16,941 nucleotides of DNA from Mariniphaga sp964540165 (GTDB taxonomy: Bacteria; Bacteroidota; Bacteroidia; Bacteroidales; Prolixibacteraceae), in NCBI GenBank assembly GCA_964540165.1, contig CAZILU010000065.1:1-16941 (forward strand), read 5' to 3'. This document shows, piece after piece, positions 14,088 through 16,941 of this stretch. The translations under genes were made by a program, and so were the position numbers. The notes under the pieces are model-generated. The model was given only the letters and a program-made list of their open reading frames with translations. It made no database searches and was not told where the DNA came from. Each line of letters starts with the position of its first letter. Positions within the stretch are counted from its first letter, which is position 1.

Positions 14088-15337
14088 TAGAGTGCCACCG
14101 CATTGGTCACCCTGCGCTGGCCGTTTGAATCACTGGGGATGATGGTCTCTCTCCCGTTAATGAGCATGCAGGAGGAGCCTCCTCCATCGAGATTGATCGC
14201 TTCGGTACATCCCAGGTCCAGCAGCAGCATAGCCACATTTTCGAGGGTCAGTCCGGGTACGCCGGGTCGCTTGTTCCGGCCCTCACAAACGAAAAACACC
14301 AAATATCCGTTGGGATGATAGGCGATGGCCGAGCGGGGATGGTTCACGGTGGGCCCCACCCCGCTGGCAGCATCAAAAAGCTCATGCTCCCAGAGGTTCT
14401 TATAGTCTCCTTTCGTTAATAAGAGCGGTCCGGCCCCGATGGCCTCCTTAGGCTGCCACACCATGCCACCTTCCGGCCAGGTTGCTGAGGGAACCGGACA
14501 AGGGGCTTCACCGGCCCGGTTGGGCGCAGGTGCCGGATAGGCATAGAGCGTATGGCTCGACTCATAGACCCACCGGGCGGTGAAGGTACCATCGGTCTCC
14601 GACCCGAAGGCTCCCTGCGTGGGATAGTAAGCCGTCTGCACGGCGTTGTACTCTCGGTAAACGACCGGCTGAGCGTGGGAGATGATCTGCCCGCCACGGA
14701 TCATCAGTCCCAAGGATGTTCCCGACCAGAAATAGCCCCCATTCAAAACAACAACGGGCCGATCGCTCTGCTCATAGAACTGCGTGGGGGTCCGGTACCC
14801 GGTCTCCTCACCCAGAATGGCAAACCGTCCATTGCCGGCCGTAATGTCTGCCACGGCGATGAAGGCATGGACCTTCTTCCCCTGGATATCTCTCTTATAC
14901 CGGTACACCGACAGATAACCGGGCAGCGCACCGAAGCTCTTGCTCTCCTCCCAGTCAGCCAGCGAAACGGAAATGGGTACCGACTGAAAAAGAACGATGA
15001 TACGGAACTCAACCGTCTGGCCGTTTTTTGAGAGCCGGATTACCGGATTGGCAGTGAGATCGTAAGTGGCGGTGGCCGTTGCAGGATAAGCCATCTGCAC
15101 CCCTTCGGCCAACGAGAGCTTCAGCTCAACCTGCGTCAGATCCTCTCCCCGGTCCATCAACAGCTCAATCGTTTTCAGCATGTTGTCGACCTTCACATCG
15201 CCGGCATCATGCGACAGTACCTCCACACCGGTGATGTAAAGGTATTCCGCAGAACTCCCCTCCGGCTCACCGCAACGTTGCAACGCGATCAGCAGAAGAG
15301 CCGTGAGCAAATTCCGGGTTATAAATGATAAACTCAT
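14084..15337 (-). CDS. Phosphodiester glycosidase family lipoprotein (NAGPA-like)
   Basis: The 417-residue product belongs to the phosphodiester glycosidase family (PF09992), whose founding member is the mammalian uncovering enzyme that removes GlcNAc from GlcNAc-phospho-mannose. The domain covers about 150-417 and shows VVVLNGGYFW (195-204), PRSAIAY (334-340) and INLDGGGSSCM (381-391). Before it, residues about 31-125 form a small beta-sandwich resembling DUF5018. The N-terminus has a hydrophobic signal and a probable lipobox ending at C22 (IALQRC), so it is likely a lipoprotein; Arg before the Cys is unusual. The frame extends upstream to 15457, but the start at 15337 is preferred because it gives the signal peptide and makes ATGA with the upstream stop. 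That 4-base overlap implies translational coupling to the phosphoesterase. Confidence 0.88.
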   Translation of the reverse strand: MSLSFITRNLLTALLLIALQRCGEPEGSSAEYLYITGVEVLSHDAGDVKVDNMLKTIELLMDRGEDLTQVELKLSLAEGVQMAYPATATATYDLTANPVIRLSKNGQTVEFRIIVLFQSVPISVSLADWEESKSFGALPGYLSVYRYKRDIQGKKVHAFIAVADITAGNGRFAILGEETGYRTPTQFYEQSDRPVVVLNGGYFWSGTSLGLMIRGGQIISHAQPVVYREYNAVQTAYYPTQGAFGSETDGTFTARWVYESSHTLYAYPAPAPNRAGEAPCPVPSATWPEGGMVWQPKEAIGAGPLLLTKGDYKNLWEHELFDAASGVGPTVNHPRSAIAYHPNGYLVFFVCEGRNKRPGVPGLTLENVAMLLLDLGCTEAINLDGGGSSCMLINGRETIIPSDSNGQRRVTNAVALY

Positions 15338-16803
15338 AGCACGATTGTTTGCCTGTAAACGTTTCCAAAGGGATCTTCGGCAACAACGGTGATCTCCGAA
15401 TCGTCGGACCGGGGTGTAGCCCGGAACAGGTGGTCTGTTTTCTGCGGGGCAATCCATTGAAACTCCAGTTTCTCCTTATCACGGCACATCTTCTCCACCT
15501 CCGGATCAAAGCCCTCAAAACGAATCATCTCTCCCCTGCTGATGCCATCCTCGAACCACTCAACCTTCCAGTTTTTATCCCAGTTCCAGATATTGGCAAC
15601 CACAGCATCCGGATGCTCCGGCAGGGCTCCCGGGGGATAAACTCTCATCTGATGATCGCGGTTGAATCCGACACTTTTGAAATACCATGCTACCTCTGAC
15701 CCCTCAATCTCATATACCCCGTAACCGATGGGAGTTCCGTCCAGACAGTAGCTTCCCTGCCACCAGGCACCGCAGACCGCTCCGGTGTTATGTTCATAAA
15801 GTGAATCGGAATGAACAATATTCCGGTTGTAATGCATGTGTCCGCTCAGAAGGTGTGTATGGTATGGCTGCAACAGATCAAAGAGAGCCCCGACATTTAC
15901 GGTTTGGGCGCTGATGGTTTCCGCATGGTATGAAAAAGGTCTCTTCTCTTCATCAAGCCTGCCGGGTATATGCATCGCCACAAAAACCGTTGATCCCCGG
16001 GGAACGCAGGCAAGATCTTCTTCCAGCCACTGAAACATCTTCTCATCAATATACCCCATATAGTAATAATCCCTTCCCAGGAAGAACACATTGTTGAGGA
16101 TGATATAGTGTACCTCTCCTCTGTTGAAGGAGTAGTAGGCCGGACCAAAGGTCTCTTCATACAGCTGCAGGGAGGTTTCGTTGGTGCGGCCCCCGAACTG
16201 AAGATCATGATTTCCCGGTAACCGGTAAAAAGGAATACCGGTCCGGTTCAGCGATGCGATATAGCGTGAATAAAAATGGTGCTTATCACCCACCAGATCA
16301 CCGCAATCGATGCCCAGGATATCCTTTCCGGCATAGTGCTCTTTTAGCTGTTGCACATCGTCAACCACCTTCTCATAAGCGTGAAAATTCTCCTCCCGGA
16401 AAAACTGCGGATCGGCATGAACGAGGAGAACATGACGATCATCACTGACAGGATTTTTCTGTAGCCTGAAATCGTAGTTCTTTGGAGTATCACGGTCAAT
16501 ACGCTGAAAAAAGTGCGGTACATTCATGGGGGCTTCCGGCAGATAACCGGATGGCGTGGAGAGATATACAAACCGGGCATCGGGATGAACAGGGATCGAA
16601 TAGTCACCCTCCCCATTGGTCACCACACACCGGTAACCATCGGTAACGATCACCTTTTCAACGCCCTGCCCCTCGCAGGTCACACGCCCCTGTACCGTCC
16701 ATTGAGATGAGGACAATCCGGATACCCCCGGACTGCAGGCGCCCGACACAATCCCCAAAACCACGATCATAAGAAAAAAAACAGTCCTGATCTTGTGATT
16801 CAT
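15334..16803 (-). CDS. Calcineurin-like metallophosphoesterase lipoprotein (MetallophosN-Metallophos-MetallophosC)
   Basis: The 489-residue protein starts with a lipoprotein signal peptide whose lipobox ends at C23 (IVSGAC). Residues about 35-115 form an N-terminal beta-sandwich (WTVQGRVTCEGQGVEKVIVTD-like). The central phosphoesterase domain, about 123-330, has the metal-site motifs HADPQ (129-133), GDLVGD (168-173), GNHD (197-200), MH (277-278) and SGHMH (320-324). The first Asp motif is H-A-D-P-Q rather than D-x-H, as in many Bacteroidetes members of this group. The C-terminal portion from about 345 matches the MetallophosC type. It should hydrolyse a phosphate mono- or diester at the cell envelope. 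The ATG at 16803 is followed at once by the signal peptide (MNHKIRTVFFLMIVV). It is the first gene of a two-gene unit with the phosphodiester glycosidase. Confidence 0.9.
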   Translation of the reverse strand: MNHKIRTVFFLMIVVLGIVSGACSPGVSGLSSSQWTVQGRVTCEGQGVEKVIVTDGYRCVVTNGEGDYSIPVHPDARFVYLSTPSGYLPEAPMNVPHFFQRIDRDTPKNYDFRLQKNPVSDDRHVLLVHADPQFFREENFHAYEKVVDDVQQLKEHYAGKDILGIDCGDLVGDKHHFYSRYIASLNRTGIPFYRLPGNHDLQFGGRTNETSLQLYEETFGPAYYSFNRGEVHYIILNNVFFLGRDYYYMGYIDEKMFQWLEEDLACVPRGSTVFVAMHIPGRLDEEKRPFSYHAETISAQTVNVGALFDLLQPYHTHLLSGHMHYNRNIVHSDSLYEHNTGAVCGAWWQGSYCLDGTPIGYGVYEIEGSEVAWYFKSVGFNRDHQMRVYPPGALPEHPDAVVANIWNWDKNWKVEWFEDGISRGEMIRFEGFDPEVEKMCRDKEKLEFQWIAPQKTDHLFRATPRSDDSEITVVAEDPFGNVYRQTIVL

Positions 16804-16941
16804 CTCATTAAATTTTTTAATCTCATAAAATATTCAGTTTTGTACATCTTCACAACAAATATTTCTACGGGTTTCATCTTGTTTCCCCGGCCCGATGGAA
16901 CTCGCATAAAATTTAATTTGCCTCACTCCATCGTTTATTTT

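Noticed and set aside
15338..15457. A 40-codon N-terminal extension of the phosphodiester glycosidase
   Set aside because: It overlaps the end of the phosphoesterase, is rich in Arg/Pro/Cys unlike a signal peptide, and the internal ATG gives both a lipoprotein signal and an ATGA junction.

Overview
The window reads as chromosomal DNA of a Bacteroidota bacterium, most likely of the order Bacteroidales or a close relative. The evidence is a type IX secretion (T9SS) C-terminal sorting domain, Bacteroidetes-type promoter elements (TTTG followed 19-21 bases later by TAnnTTTG), lipoproteins of the MetallophosN/MetallophosC and phosphodiester-glycosidase families, a FISUMP-like protein tail, and mostly AT-rich leaders without strong Shine-Dalgarno sites. 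The genus cannot be fixed from the sequence alone.

Layout. (1) Positions 1-7202 hold two tandem, same-strand (minus) paralogs of very large secreted proteins with two lamin-tail-like regions and internal beta-sandwich repeats. The upstream-in-window copy runs off the left edge after 929 codons. The other copy is complete at about 1344 residues and ends in a T9SS sorting domain. (2) Positions 7203-7708 are a non-coding, repeat-rich gap with a 9-bp AT repeat and a dispersed-type palindromic repeat. (3) Positions 7709-11343 are an amino-sugar salvage locus: murQ and a BadF/BadG-type amino-sugar kinase on the minus strand, and a divergent sodium:solute symporter on the plus strand. Together they fit uptake, phosphorylation and lactyl-ether cleavage of N-acetylmuramic acid. 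The divergent gap carries a perfect heptanucleotide microsatellite. (4) Positions 11344-11765 hold a 94-bp tandem duplication with hairpins, a terminator-like hairpin and a good promoter. (5) Positions 11766-12329 encode a small, probably exported protein with four copies of an [I/L]-E-x-W-M motif and no function that I recognise. It shares an intrinsic terminator with the convergent map gene. (6) map (methionine aminopeptidase) and an acyl-ACP thioesterase diverge from a 95-bp promoter region. (7) After the thioesterase comes a short decayed tail of a FISUMP-like protein. (8) At the right end two minus-strand lipoproteins, a calcineurin-like phosphoesterase and a phosphodiester glycosidase, overlap by 4 bases (ATGA) and probably work in sequence on sugar phosphodiesters.

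The least explained items are the WM-repeat protein and the large tandem secreted paralogs. No RNA genes, CRISPR arrays or insertion sequences were seen.
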